Shown here: in pieces, positions 8,334 to 16,757 of the stretch
How positions within the stretch are numbered: the first letter of the stretch is position 1
Layout: every line of letters begins with the position of its first letter
NCBI RefSeq assembly: GCF_001273775.1
Contig: NZ_CP011801.1
Location: 3,326,001-3,390,000 of the forward strand
Source of the DNA: Nitrospira moscoviensis
GTDB lineage: Bacteria > Nitrospirota > Nitrospiria > Nitrospirales > Nitrospiraceae
Direction of reading: 5' to 3'
Length of the DNA: 64,000 nucleotides
Made by a program: the position numbers and the translations under genes
The notes under the pieces: model-generated
Database searches by the model: none
Seen by the model: the letters and a program-made list of their open reading frames with translations, nothing else
What the model was told of the DNA's origin: nothing

Positions 8334-9451
8334 GCCGCCAGCACCACTTCCGCCGCTCTTGTGGACGCGCCCGGCCCGCCCAACGCCGCCTTCACCTGTC
8401 TCAAACTCCGTTTCATGTCTTCATAGACGGCGGGATTGTCCAGCATCCGCACGGCTTCCTCGTACAACCGCTGGGCCGTCGCGTCGGATTGGATCAACTC
8501 CGTCACCACCGTGCGGTCCGCCACGAGATTCACCAAGCCGATCCATTTGACGCGGATCAGCAGCCAGGCCAACCAGTAGGTGAACCAAGTGGTGCGATAG
8601 AGCAGCACCATCGGCGTGCCGACCACCGCCGCCTGCAGGGTGGCGGTCCCCGACGCCACCAGCACGAGATCGGAGGCGGCCATCACTTCGCCGGCCTGCT
8701 CCTTGACGACGGTGACCGGGACCGGACTCTCCCGCAAGAGGGATTCCAGCAGATTATCCTGAATTGTGGAGGCCTGCGCCAGGAGAAACTGCGTTTTCCG
8801 GTCGCGGCGGGCCAATCGTTCGGCCGCGCCCAACAGGATCGGCAGCAGCGCCTTCACCTCGGTGCTGCGGCTGCCCGGAAGCAGTGCGACGACCGGTCCC
8901 GCCGCATCGAGGCCCCATCCCTTCCTGAGCCCGATCCCATCATACTGCGGCGCGACCGCGTCGAGGAGAGGATGGCCGACGAAGGTGCACGGAATTCCCG
9001 CCCGGTCGTAGATCGCTTTCTCGAACGGCAGAATCACGATGACGTGATCGACCCGCCGCTTGATCCAATGGATGCGGCCCGGCCGCCAGGCCCAAATTTG
9101 CGGAGCGATGTAGTAGATCACCCGCAACCCGGCCGCCTTGGCGAAATAGGCATAGCGGAGGTTCAGACCCGGATGGTCGATAAAGACGACGGCATCCCAG
9201 CGTTCGGAGCGGAACAATCGCCGCATGGAGCGAAACCGCCGAACCACTGAGACGAGCGCGGCCGGCCCCACCATGCCGATGATGTCCAGCTCGCCGAGAT
9301 CCCGCACCAGCTGCACCCCGGCCGCCTGCATGGCCGCCCCGCCGATACCGGCGAGCGAGACATGGGGATCCAGAGCCTTGAGGGCCCTCGCAAGATTGGC
9401 TCCATGGAGATCTCCCGACGCTTCGCCGGTGACGATGAGGATGCGCCGCAT
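8321..9451 (-). CDS. lpxB: Lipid-A-disaccharide synthase
   Basis: LpxB (GT19) joins lipid X and UDP-2,3-diacylglucosamine to form the lipid A disaccharide on the inner face of the cytoplasmic membrane. The 376-residue protein begins RRILIVTGEASGDLHG and contains VFIDHPGLNLR, YYIAPQIWAW and the conserved LLPGSRSTEVK loop. Length matches the family. It lies upstream of msbA with a 13-base overlap and downstream of the oxidoreductase gene across a repeat-filled gap. Confidence 0.95.
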   Translation of the reverse strand: MRRILIVTGEASGDLHGANLARALKALDPHVSLAGIGGAAMQAAGVQLVRDLGELDIIGMVGPAALVSVVRRFRSMRRLFRSERWDAVVFIDHPGLNLRYAYFAKAAGLRVIYYIAPQIWAWRPGRIHWIKRRVDHVIVILPFEKAIYDRAGIPCTFVGHPLLDAVAPQYDGIGLRKGWGLDAAGPVVALLPGSRSTEVKALLPILLGAAERLARRDRKTQFLLAQASTIQDNLLESLLRESPVPVTVVKEQAGEVMAASDLVLVASGTATLQAAVVGTPMVLLYRTTWFTYWLAWLLIRVKWIGLVNLVADRTVVTELIQSDATAQRLYEEAVRMLDNPAVYEDMKRSLRQVKAALGGPGASTRAAEVVLAACRT

Positions 9452-9457
9452 ATGAGA

Positions 9458-9545
9458 ATGGGGTCGCGGGGTAGCGGGATAACGGGGTATCCTCCATACC
9501 GCGTTCTATCCCTTACCCCCCTTACCCCGTTTATCCCTTTACCCA
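9458..9545. repeat. Junction repeat, GGGGTAGCGGGATAACGGGG word, hairpin
   Basis: The left arm GGGGTAGCGGGATAACGGGGTAT faces ATACC, then tandem TATCCCTTACCCC units. It fills the space between the oxidoreductase stop and the lpxB start. Confidence 0.8.
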
Positions 9546-10492
9546 CCCACATGCCGCTCGGCAAACTGGGTGATCGCCTTCAGGACCTCGTGCGCCACTT
9601 CGAGCGCCGCGGCACCGTCTTCGCCGGAGACGACCGGGCGTCCGCCGGTCTTGACCGCTTGGAGGAACGATTCCAATTGCAGCTTCAGCGGCTCCTCGTC
9701 GCCACCCTTGAACTCCTCGAGCTCGATGCTCGGCCGCCGCCCCGGATGAGCCGAACGCCGGGAGACCATCCCCTGTCTCGATTGGAAATCGATGGAGACA
9801 TAACTATCGCGCTGGAACAGGCGGAGCCGCCGCATTTTATTGAGCGACACCCGGCTGGCCGTCAGGTTGGCGACACAGCCGCTGCTGAATTGGATGCGCG
9901 CGTTGGCGATATCCACGGTGGACGAGAGCACCGGCACGCCGGCGGCCCGCACCTCTTCCACCGAGCCGGGATTGAACGAGAGCACCAGATCGATGTCGTG
10001 GATCATCAAATCCAGCACCACGTCCACGTCCGTCCCCCGCTCGCTGAACGAACTGAGCCGGTGCCCTTCGATAAACGCCGGGGTCCCGATGTGCGGGCGC
10101 ATCGCCAGCATGATCGGATTGAACCGCTCGCTGTGGCCCACTTGCAGCCGGCGGTCGTGAGCCACGGCGAGTGCGACCAGTTCCTGCGCTTCGGCGGGCT
10201 GGACGGCGACCGGTTTCTCGACCAAGACGTGCTTCTTGGCTTCGAGACAGGCTTTCGCCACCGCGTAATGGCCGGACGTGGGTACGGCGACGCTGACCAC
10301 GTCGACCTGCTTCAACAGATCGGAAAGGCCGGCGAAGACCTGCGCGCCGTGGCGGTCGGCGATCGCCTTGGCCCGGTCAAGATTTTGATCGGTGACGCCG
10401 ACCAGCAGGGAATCCGGCAGTGTCGCATAGAGACGCGCATGGTGCTGTCCCAAATGCCCGACGCCGATCACGCCCGCGCGAAGTTTCACCAT
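9539..10492 (-). CDS. Gfo/Idh/MocA-family NAD(P)-dependent oxidoreductase (GnnA-like candidate)
   Basis: This 317-residue protein has an N-terminal Rossmann fold (RAGVIGVGHLGQHH, residues ~4-17), the EKPVAVQPAEAQ motif near residue 95, and the C-terminal alpha/beta Gfo/Idh domain. Genes of this family sit in lpxA-lpxB clusters of several phyla. In Acidithiobacillus the family member GnnA oxidises UDP-GlcNAc at C3 so that GnnB can aminate it, giving amide-linked lipid A. That role is possible here by position, but no GnnB aminotransferase gene is in the window, so the substrate is unproved. Junction repeats flank it on both sides. Confidence 0.8.
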   Translation of the reverse strand: MVKLRAGVIGVGHLGQHHARLYATLPDSLLVGVTDQNLDRAKAIADRHGAQVFAGLSDLLKQVDVVSVAVPTSGHYAVAKACLEAKKHVLVEKPVAVQPAEAQELVALAVAHDRRLQVGHSERFNPIMLAMRPHIGTPAFIEGHRLSSFSERGTDVDVVLDLMIHDIDLVLSFNPGSVEEVRAAGVPVLSSTVDIANARIQFSSGCVANLTASRVSLNKMRRLRLFQRDSYVSIDFQSRQGMVSRRSAHPGRRPSIELEEFKGGDEEPLKLQLESFLQAVKTGGRPVVSGEDGAAALEVAHEVLKAITQFAERHVGG

Positions 10493-10493
10493 A

Positions 10494-10547
10494 ACACCCG
10501 CTACCCCGTTACCCCTCTACCCCATTACCCCGTTATCTTTTATTCCG
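10494..10547. repeat. Junction repeat, TACCCCGTTACCCC word
   Basis: Tandem TACCCCGTTACCCCTC/TACCCCATTACCCC units between lpxI and the oxidoreductase gene. On the minus strand it encodes the last residues of LpxI (from about KDNGVMG) and its TAG stop. Confidence 0.8.
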
Positions 10548-11359
10548 ACCACCGCGATCCCGTTCGCGTCCGCCTTTTTGACCAGCAGGTCGCCGTCCAA
10601 CATGACGGTCTTGCCCGCCTCCACGGCCAGCACGGCGGCTTTCACCGACGACATGACGTCGATGGTCCGCGGTCCGATGGCCGGCAAATCGAACCGCAGA
10701 TCTTGCTGCGGCTTGCAGCGTTTCACGACGACGGCCCCTTCCTTGGCCAGCTCGCCTCCGCGGGTGATGGCGCCGTCCGTGCCCTCCACGGCCTCGACCG
10801 CCACCACGACCCGGTCTTTGACCACCACACACTGGCCGATGTCCAGGCGGCCGATCTCACGCGCCACGTCCCATCCGCAGCGGATGTCTTCCCACTCCTT
10901 CTTGGACGGTTCGCGCGACGTCAACGTGCCTTCGTCGACCAGAATGCCCTCCAGCCCGAAGGTCGACTCGCAGATCGTGATCCCTTCCCGCTCCAGCTCC
11001 GCGGCGATTTCTCTGAGAATATCGTCGTCCTTCCACAACGCCAGGCGGGCGGCCAGCGCCAGCGCGCGGAAGTCCGGACGCACCGTGCTGAACACATGGG
11101 TCTTCTTGATGCCGCCCAGCATCACCGCCTGCCGCACGCCGTCGTCCTGGAAGGCGCGGATCAGTTTGTTGAGCTGACCGATCTTGATCCAGTGGATGCG
11201 GTCGACATGGCGCGCAAGCTCGGGCTCGGTTTCTCCCTCGTGCGCCACCGCCGTCACAAACAGCCCCAGCTTCCTGGCGTTGTCGGCAAAGATGATGGGA
11301 AACCGGCCGTTGCCGGCGATCAATCCGATGCGCCCGTTGGCGGGAATCGACGCAGTCAC
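10517..11359 (-). CDS. lpxI: UDP-2,3-diacylglucosamine diphosphatase, LpxI type
   Basis: LpxI (DUF1009) hydrolyses UDP-2,3-diacylglucosamine to lipid X, replacing LpxH in many bacteria. The 280-residue protein has the family start RIGLIAGNGRFPIIFA near residue 11 and, further in, KTHVFSTVRPDFRALA, LTSREPSKKEWEDI, and AVEAVEGTDGAI. It directly follows lpxA with no spacer. The C-terminal few residues are encoded by a junction repeat. Its presence implies that the route UDP-GlcNAc to lipid X goes through LpxI here; no lpxH is seen. Confidence 0.95.
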   Translation of the reverse strand: MTASIPANGRIGLIAGNGRFPIIFADNARKLGLFVTAVAHEGETEPELARHVDRIHWIKIGQLNKLIRAFQDDGVRQAVMLGGIKKTHVFSTVRPDFRALALAARLALWKDDDILREIAAELEREGITICESTFGLEGILVDEGTLTSREPSKKEWEDIRCGWDVAREIGRLDIGQCVVVKDRVVVAVEAVEGTDGAITRGGELAKEGAVVVKRCKPQQDLRFDLPAIGPRTIDVMSSVKAAVLAVEAGKTVMLDGDLLVKKADANGIAVVGIKDNGVMG

Positions 11360-12172
11360 CTAGGATGGTTCCTCGCTCTCCAGTTCCTTGCTCACCGACC
11401 GGGAGACCCCCCGCTTGGTGCCTTCCATGAACGTGATGATCTGGGCGACGTCCGCATCCCCCTTGAACTCCTCTTTGGCCAGTCTGATCGCTTCCGCCGC
11501 GCGATGGCCCGACCGGAACAAGAGATCGTACGCCTTCTTCAGCACGGCAATCCGGTCGGCGGAAAACCCGTGGCGCCGAAGACCGACGGAATTCAACCCG
11601 TAAAGATGCGCGCGGTATCCGCCCGCGGCCCGCATGAAGGGCGGCACGTCCTGCCCGATCGCGCAGCAGCCGCCCACCATCGCATAGTCGCCGACCCGGA
11701 CATACTGATGGATCCCCGTCAGCCCGCCGACGATCGCATGGTCGCCGATCTCGATATGGCCCGCCAGACTCGCTGCGTTGGCCATGATGAGATGGCTGCC
11801 CAGCCGGCAATCGTGGGCCACGTGCACGTAGGCCATGAGGATGTTTTTCGATCCCAGAGACGTCACGCCGCCCCCTTGGACGGTCGCCCGGTTGACCGTG
11901 ACGTACTCGCGGAGAATATTCTCATGGCCGATGACCACTTTCGTCGGTTCACCCTTATAGCCGAGGTGCTGCGGCGGTCCGCCGATGGAGGCGAAGGGAT
12001 GCACTTCGTTCCGTTCGCCGAGCTCCGTCCAGCCGTCGATCGAGACGTGGGACAGGAGCCTGGTCCCTTTGCCGATGGTCACATGCTCTCCGATCACGCA
12101 GTAGGGGCCGACGACGACGTCGGCGGCGAGCTTCGCCTTGGGATGTACAATCGCTGTGGGATGAATCTGCAC
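11360..12172 (-). CDS. lpxA: UDP-N-acetylglucosamine acyltransferase
   Basis: LpxA performs the first acylation of lipid A synthesis. About 270 residues of left-handed beta-helix hexapeptide repeats start at IHPTAIVHPKAKLA and contain the catalytic-histidine region YVHVAHDCRLG, followed by a helical C-terminal cap. I place the start at GTG 12172, preceded by GGAGGT at good spacing and giving M-Q-I-H-P. The frame stays open for 24 further codons upstream, but these are encoded by the GTGACGAGTGACGAG junction repeat and are unlikely to be translated. If the neighbouring oxidoreductase is GnnA-like, the acceptor might be an amino sugar; the sequence does not decide this. Confidence 0.94.
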   Translation of the reverse strand: MQIHPTAIVHPKAKLAADVVVGPYCVIGEHVTIGKGTRLLSHVSIDGWTELGERNEVHPFASIGGPPQHLGYKGEPTKVVIGHENILREYVTVNRATVQGGGVTSLGSKNILMAYVHVAHDCRLGSHLIMANAASLAGHIEIGDHAIVGGLTGIHQYVRVGDYAMVGGCCAIGQDVPPFMRAAGGYRAHLYGLNSVGLRRHGFSADRIAVLKKAYDLLFRSGHRAAEAIRLAKEEFKGDADVAQIITFMEGTKRGVSRSVSKELESEEPS

Positions 12173-12182
12173 GCTTACCTCC

Positions 12183-12259
12183 GTGACGAGTGACGAGTGA
12201 CGAGTGACGAGTGGTGACGGCCTTTTCCGCTCGTCACCGGTCACGTGTCACGCGTCACG
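12183..12259. repeat. Junction repeat, GTGACGAGTGACGAG word, hairpin
   Basis: The left arm holds four GTGACGA/GTGACGAG units and the right arm GCTCGTCACCGGTCACGTGTCAC. It lies between fabZ and lpxA, supplies the fabZ TGA stop on the minus strand, and ends just before the lpxA ribosome-binding site. Confidence 0.85.
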
Positions 12260-12689
12260 TTTTCTCTTCAGTTACCATCGCCGTGACTTCGGCTTCGCAC
12301 ACCAGCTCGTTGTCGACGAAGGCCTTGGCCTGCATCTTCCAAAACGGCGGCCGCTTTTTCAGCAAATCCACCTCGAAGCGCAACTGATCGCCCGGCACCA
12401 CCGGCTTGCGGAATTTGGCGCCGTCGATGCCGGTCAGATACACCACCGGCCGCCCGGTCGGCGCCGTCGATTTGAAGGCGAGGACCCCGCCCACCTGCGC
12501 CATGGCTTCGATGATCAGGACCCCGGGCATGACGGGACGGCCGGGGAAATGGCCTTGAAAAAACGGCTCGTTGATGGTCACGTTTTTGATCCCGACGATC
12601 CGCCGGTCCACGTCCAATTCTTTGATCCGGTCCACCAAGAGAAAGGGATACCGGTGGGGAAGTAACGACTGAATCTCTGCCTGCTCCAT
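12255..12689 (-). CDS. fabZ: 3-hydroxyacyl-[ACP] dehydratase FabZ
   Basis: FabZ dehydrates 3-hydroxyacyl-ACP in fatty-acid elongation and competes with LpxA for the same substrate, which explains its place in lpx operons. About 144 residues include LPHRYPFLLVDRI with the catalytic histidine, and GHFPGRPVMPGVLIIEAMAQ with the catalytic glutamate on the hot-dog helix. I choose ATG 12689, preceded by GGAGGGCAGCG. The frame is open 28 codons further upstream into a TTGTCTGGTT repeat and would add only low-complexity sequence. Confidence 0.95.
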   Translation of the reverse strand: MEQAEIQSLLPHRYPFLLVDRIKELDVDRRIVGIKNVTINEPFFQGHFPGRPVMPGVLIIEAMAQVGGVLAFKSTAPTGRPVVYLTGIDGAKFRKPVVPGDQLRFEVDLLKKRPPFWKMQAKAFVDNELVCEAEVTAMVTEEKT

Positions 12690-12710
12690 CGCTGCCCTCC
12701 TCAGAGCACA

Positions 12711-12832
12711 AACGTTTATTTGGTTGATTAGGTTTGTCTGGTTATTTGGTTGAAAAGCTGACGGACCCGCCACTCAACCAAACAAACCAAACAAACCAGA
12801 TACAGATCAACCAAACAAACCAGACAAACGGT
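12711..12832. repeat. Junction repeat, TTTGTCTGGTT / AACCAAACAAACC hairpin
   Basis: The left arm has TTTATTTGGTTGATTAGGTT units and the right arm tandem AACCAAACAAACCAAACA and CAGACAAAC units, separated by a ~25-base centre. It fills the whole fabZ-ompH spacer and is the third member of the TGTCTGGT class in this operon. Confidence 0.85.
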
Positions 12833-12836
12833 CCCC

Positions 12837-13376
12837 CTACTTGTTTTGCCGATCGAATTCCTTGGTCACCGCGTCGGTCACGTCCAGCGCGGGCTGGTGA
12901 TAGATGACGACGCGGATGGCGGCTTCGTTGCCCTTGTCGAGGATCGCCAGGTAACCGTCCTTCTGCGCCACCGCCTGCGCGGCCTCGGCGATCTTCTTGG
13001 AATATTCCGCGATCATCTCGCGCTGCTTTTGCTGAATCTCCCGGTTGAAATCCTGCAGCCGGCGCTGGTAGGCCTCGAGCTTGACGCGGAACTGCTCCTG
13101 CTTTTCCTGCTTCGCCGCCTCGCTCAGCTTGGCGTTCGGATCCTGAATCGCCTGTTCCAGCTCCTTCAATTCCTGGTCGTCGGCGTTGATGATCTTCTGC
13201 CGCGTCAGCGAATAGCTCTTCATGTCCTCCAGCGCGCGTTTGCCGGCTTTGGACCGCTCCATGACCAGTTGCTGATCCATCACGCCGATTCTCACCGGCT
13301 CGGCCGCGTCCGCCGCCCCGAGGCCGAGGACGACCGCGAGCCCCAGCCCCATTCCGATAGTTCGTCCGTTCACCAT
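12837..13376 (-). CDS. OmpH/Skp-family periplasmic chaperone (copy 1)
   Basis: A predicted 179-residue exported protein with a signal peptide (residues 1-24, ending near ADAAEP), then the OmpH core: a short beta segment (VRIGVMDQQLVM), a long charged coiled-coil arm (residues ~45-135), and a returning C-terminal segment (YLAILDKGNEAAIRVVIYHQPALDVTDAV). Skp-like trimers hold unfolded outer-membrane proteins for BamA, whose gene starts this operon. ATG 13376 is preceded by GGAGG; an earlier GTG/ATG adds four residues. A second ompH gene lies immediately upstream, and no lpxD is found at the position where one commonly occurs. Confidence 0.88.
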   Translation of the reverse strand: MVNGRTIGMGLGLAVVLGLGAADAAEPVRIGVMDQQLVMERSKAGKRALEDMKSYSLTRQKIINADDQELKELEQAIQDPNAKLSEAAKQEKQEQFRVKLEAYQRRLQDFNREIQQKQREMIAEYSKKIAEAAQAVAQKDGYLAILDKGNEAAIRVVIYHQPALDVTDAVTKEFDRQNK

Positions 13377-13391
13377 GCCATCCTCCACCGT

Positions 13392-13913
13392 CTACGGATA
13401 CTCCCGATTGAATTCCTCGATCACCGGACCCGAGATATCGAGCCCCTCCTCATGATACAGCGTCGGCCCGCCTTTGCTCTTGTCCACGACGACCTGAAGG
13501 CCGAGCCGCTTCGCCACTTTCGCCACGGCGGTTTCCAGCTTGTCGCGGAACGATTCCAGCACGTCCTTCTGCTTCTCCTGCACTTCCCGGTTCAGCTCGG
13601 CCACTTTTTGCTGGTACTCCTGCATGCGGCGGCGAAACTGCTCCTCGCGCTCGCGCTTCGCCGTCGGGCTCAGGACGCTCGCCTGCTTGATGAAGTCCTC
13701 CTCCATCCGGCGCAATTCTTTTTCATCCAACTCGATCAACGCCTGGCGGTTTTTCTGGAACGACGAGAGACTGTCCTTCGCCTTTTTGCCGGCGCTCGAT
13801 TCGTTCAAAATGCGCTGCGGATCGATCACGCCGATCTTGCCCTCGACCTTCATCTCGGGGCCTGTGCAGCCGGCCATGCCACCTACCAACAATACCAGCC
13901 CGAGCATTTGCAT
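13392..13913 (-). CDS. OmpH/Skp-family protein with lipoprotein signal (copy 2)
   Basis: About 173 residues. The N-terminus MQMLGLVLLVGGMAGC ends in a lipobox-like GMAGC, predicting a lipid-anchored periplasmic protein. The rest follows the OmpH pattern: KIGVIDPQRILNES, a long charged coiled coil with QEKQKDVLESFRDKLE, then QVVVDKSKGGPTLYHEEGLDIS. ATG 13913 lies within the terminal inverted repeat of a 198-bp element. No clear ribosome-binding site precedes it, so the element may have changed the original start region. The open frame continues upstream through the element, but that sequence is not OmpH-like. It probably acts with copy 1 in outer-membrane protein delivery to BamA. Confidence 0.82.
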   Translation of the reverse strand: MQMLGLVLLVGGMAGCTGPEMKVEGKIGVIDPQRILNESSAGKKAKDSLSSFQKNRQALIELDEKELRRMEEDFIKQASVLSPTAKREREEQFRRRMQEYQQKVAELNREVQEKQKDVLESFRDKLETAVAKVAKRLGLQVVVDKSKGGPTLYHEEGLDISGPVIEEFNREYP

Positions 13914-14107
13914 GATGTTCAAAAAGCTCGTCGTTCTCACCCGCCACACCCCGATGCGCCGAGACGCATCGTTCCGCGGGCAAGGCCGCAGTAATGCGAA
14001 CGATGCGAGGTGCGCGAGGCGACGAATAAGTCGCCTCACGTTTGCGCACGGGCGCGAGATGGTGAGCGCCCCGTGTCCCCAGCTGGCGAGATTTTTGAAC
14101 ATCATGC
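13910..14107. mobile_element. 198-bp MITE-like element with 21-bp terminal inverted repeats
   Basis: The left end GCATGATGTTCAAAAAGCTCG (13910-13930) and the reverse complement of the right end (14087-14107) agree at 20 of 21 positions. The interior holds further palindromes, including GAGGCGAC/GTCGCCTC around 14016-14037. There is no coding capacity. It sits exactly between the bamA stop and the ompH copy 2 start and contributes that ATG. This structure is typical of a non-autonomous transposable repeat; no transposase is in the window. Confidence 0.75.
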
Positions 14108-16450
14108 TTAGAACAGCGATCCGATCGTGAACTCAAACACCCCCGTCCGCTCGCCCTCTCTCGGCGACAAATTGATGCCGTACGCGATGCGCAGCGGCCC
14201 GAAGGGGGAGATCCAGCGGGCTTCCAGCCCGGCCGCCTTCCGCAGATTGAGCGACAGCGGCTCGTCGTCGTCGAACCCCTTGCCGTAGTCGAAGAAGATC
14301 ACGCCGTTCAGCTTGGCGTCGGCGGAGATCGTAAAAATGAAATCATTGTTGAAGATCAGCTCCTTGGCGGCGCCCAGGGCTGAAAACGTCGTCGGCACGA
14401 CGGGACCGGCGCGGCCGAATACGAAGCCGCGCATCGTATTGATGCCGCCGACGAAAAACCGCTCGGTCAGGGGAATCTGCTTCCCCCCGGCCGCTTCAAT
14501 CTGGCCGAAGCGCGCGTGGATTGAGAAGCGGGTATCGAACGGCAGCGGCGTGTACTTGATCACGTCAAAATAATATTTGTAGAAGTCGTTGGTCCCCCCC
14601 AACAAGGGCGTGCCGAGATCGAACCCGCCGCCGACGCGCCAACCCGATCGGGGATCCAGGAAATAGTCCCGCGTGTCCCTGAAGAGCGCGGTGCGGAATC
14701 CGGTGGTCGTTTGATTGCCCAGCTGCCGGCACACCAGTGGAATGAGATCCGGGCAAATGCCGGGTGCCGGATCCGAGAAATTGAGCTGCTCGGCAAAGAG
14801 GCTGACGCTGCCGGTCACATATTCGGAGAGCCACCGGCCCAGGGAGACGCTCGCGCCCGACTTGGTTTCGAAGTACGAAATGTAATTCGTCATGCTGCGG
14901 TAGACATCGAGTTGAAGCGAGGTCAGCGAGTCGTTCAAATACGGATTGCGGAAGGTGATGAGCCCGAGGCTGCGCTGCTGCCCCAACTGTCCGCGGATGC
15001 GGCCCATGTACCCGTTCCCGCCGAGGTTGCCTTCGGTGATGTCCGCGATCGCAACCAGTTTGTCCAGCGTGCTGAATCCGCCTCCGATGCTGAACTGCCC
15101 CGTCGGCTTCTCTTTCACCCGCACGTTCAAATCGACTTTGTCGGCCTCCACCTGCTGGGGGAGGATCTCGACCGTCTCGAAAAAGTTCAGGTTGTTCAAC
15201 CGCTGGAAGCTGCGCTTGAGGGACGGGGTGTCGATCACGTCCTGCTCGTCCACGCGGAGCTCCCGGCGGATGACGTTGTCCCGCGTCTTGTCGTTGCCGT
15301 GGATATTGATCTGGCGGATGCGCATCATCTCGCCCTCTTTGATGTTGAGGATGATGGCCGCGGTCCGCTCTTCGTTGTTCGGCACGACGTTCGGCACGAC
15401 CTCGGCGAAGGCGTAGCCCTTGCTGCCGTACATGTCCGTGATCCGCGTGATCTCATCCCGGATCTTGGCGCGCTGGAAGATCTCCCCCTCCTTGATCTTG
15501 AGCCCCTCCCGGAGCTCCGACTCTTCGAACACGGTATAGCCTCGAAAGCCGACCTCCGAGACGGTAAAGGGCTCGCCTTCGGAAATATGGAAGGTGACGA
15601 TGAACCACTTCTGATCGTCGGTCAGCTCGACCGTCGGCAGGCTCACCTGCGCGTTCAAGTATCCTTTATTCAGCAGCACCTCTCGGATGCGCTCCACATC
15701 GTTGGCCAGCTCTTCGCGCTTCAGAATGCCGGCGTCGGAGAGAAACGAGGGCAGCTTCAGCTGCGTGATCAACCCATACCAGGGCACCCACTCGCGGGTC
15801 GCCGTGACTTTGAACAGCTCCTCCTTCGTGGCGGCGCGCAGTCCCTCGAAATTCACGGTCTTGATCCGCGCCTTCTCGCCCTCTTTGATGAAGAAGGTGA
15901 GCCGTTTTCGGTCTTCGTCCAAGGTCTGGACGACGGGGATCACCTGCGCGTTGTAGTACCCGTCTTCCTGATAGGCCAGGCGGATTTTTTCCGCGCTTTC
16001 CTTCGCCTGCTGCTGATCCAGGAAAGCCTGGCTTTTGATCGTCGTTTTTTCCTTGAGCTTGTCGTCGCTCAGACTCTCATTGCCGTCATACACGATTTCC
16101 GTGATGAAGGGCTTCTCCCGGACCACGAAGGTGACCGCCATCCCCCCGGGCTCCGCCTCCGTCTCGACCTGCACGTCCTCGAAAAATCCCGTGTCGTACA
16201 GGATTTTGACCTGTCCGCGCACGGCTTCGGGCGTGTACGGGTCGCCGACCTTGAGGGTCAACCGGCCGGCGATGGCCGGCAGCTCGATCCGCTTGTTGCC
16301 GCGGATGTCGAGCGACGTGACCTTCGGGGCGGCGGTCTGGGCGGCCGCGTCACAGACACAGGCCGCGACACAGATCGCGACCAGAAGAATCAGCGCCCAC
16401 CGAGGTCTGTAGAGAAACGGCGTGGTCACCGAGGGGACTTCCCACGCCAC
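14108..16450 (-). CDS. bamA: Outer membrane protein assembly factor BamA
   Basis: BamA folds and inserts beta-barrel proteins into the outer membrane. The 780-residue precursor has a signal peptide (about residues 15-38), five POTRA domains (starting at KVTSLDIRGNKRIELPAI, then VREKPFITEIVYDGNESL and repeats to about residue 420), and an Omp85 barrel with MRGFVFGRAGPV (the conserved xRGF motif) and a C-terminal F (TIGSLF). The start is a GTG. The length is normal for the family. It heads the envelope operon, followed by chaperone and lipid A genes, which ties outer-membrane protein and LPS assembly together. Confidence 0.95.
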   Translation of the reverse strand: MAWEVPSVTTPFLYRPRWALILLVAICVAACVCDAAAQTAAPKVTSLDIRGNKRIELPAIAGRLTLKVGDPYTPEAVRGQVKILYDTGFFEDVQVETEAEPGGMAVTFVVREKPFITEIVYDGNESLSDDKLKEKTTIKSQAFLDQQQAKESAEKIRLAYQEDGYYNAQVIPVVQTLDEDRKRLTFFIKEGEKARIKTVNFEGLRAATKEELFKVTATREWVPWYGLITQLKLPSFLSDAGILKREELANDVERIREVLLNKGYLNAQVSLPTVELTDDQKWFIVTFHISEGEPFTVSEVGFRGYTVFEESELREGLKIKEGEIFQRAKIRDEITRITDMYGSKGYAFAEVVPNVVPNNEERTAAIILNIKEGEMMRIRQINIHGNDKTRDNVIRRELRVDEQDVIDTPSLKRSFQRLNNLNFFETVEILPQQVEADKVDLNVRVKEKPTGQFSIGGGFSTLDKLVAIADITEGNLGGNGYMGRIRGQLGQQRSLGLITFRNPYLNDSLTSLQLDVYRSMTNYISYFETKSGASVSLGRWLSEYVTGSVSLFAEQLNFSDPAPGICPDLIPLVCRQLGNQTTTGFRTALFRDTRDYFLDPRSGWRVGGGFDLGTPLLGGTNDFYKYYFDVIKYTPLPFDTRFSIHARFGQIEAAGGKQIPLTERFFVGGINTMRGFVFGRAGPVVPTTFSALGAAKELIFNNDFIFTISADAKLNGVIFFDYGKGFDDDEPLSLNLRKAAGLEARWISPFGPLRIAYGINLSPREGERTGVFEFTIGSLF

Positions 16451-16722
16451 GATAACGACGACGGTCTAGCCACAATGGTCCTGGTGATGAAACCCGCCGG
16501 ACCCACATTGCTCCATCCCGCCCGTCCGGTCCGGCGGGCACGCGGAGAACCGGCTCGGATCCGGGCCATAACCTCCGGCCGATACGCCGACCGGCGCACC
16601 GGTATTCGATTCACGGCCGCGCGAGAAAAACTGCCGGATTATAGGGAGGCCTCGATGCATTGTAAAGGACTGCCCGCCTCCCGGCCGCGCGCGCACGCGA
16701 CCGGAACGCGAGGTCTCATTTC
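16451..16722. other. Divergent intergenic region between bamA and galU
   Basis: About 270 bases without a convincing gene. It must hold the promoter of the envelope operon on the minus strand, but I cannot identify clear -35/-10 boxes for it. The plus-strand galU promoter begins at its right end. Short open frames here show no recognisable protein features. Confidence 0.6.
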
Positions 16723-16751
16723 TTGACTTCACCTGACCCATCACATACTAT
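16723..16751 (+). promoter_or_regulatory. galU promoter giving a probable leaderless mRNA
   Basis: TTGACT (16723-16728) and TACTAT (16746-16751) are separated by 17 bases. The galU ATG begins at 16758, about where transcription should start, and no Shine-Dalgarno sequence lies in between. Confidence 0.75.
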
Positions 16752-16757
16752 CGGTCC

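Noticed and set aside
9362..12193. A 943-codon plus-strand frame opposite lpxB, the oxidoreductase, lpxI and lpxA
   Set aside because: Antisense to conserved genes and low in protein-like order; explained by GC-biased codon positions.
1490..12832. Junction repeats as CRISPR arrays
   Set aside because: There are no constant-length repeats with unique spacers and no cas genes; each element uses a different word.
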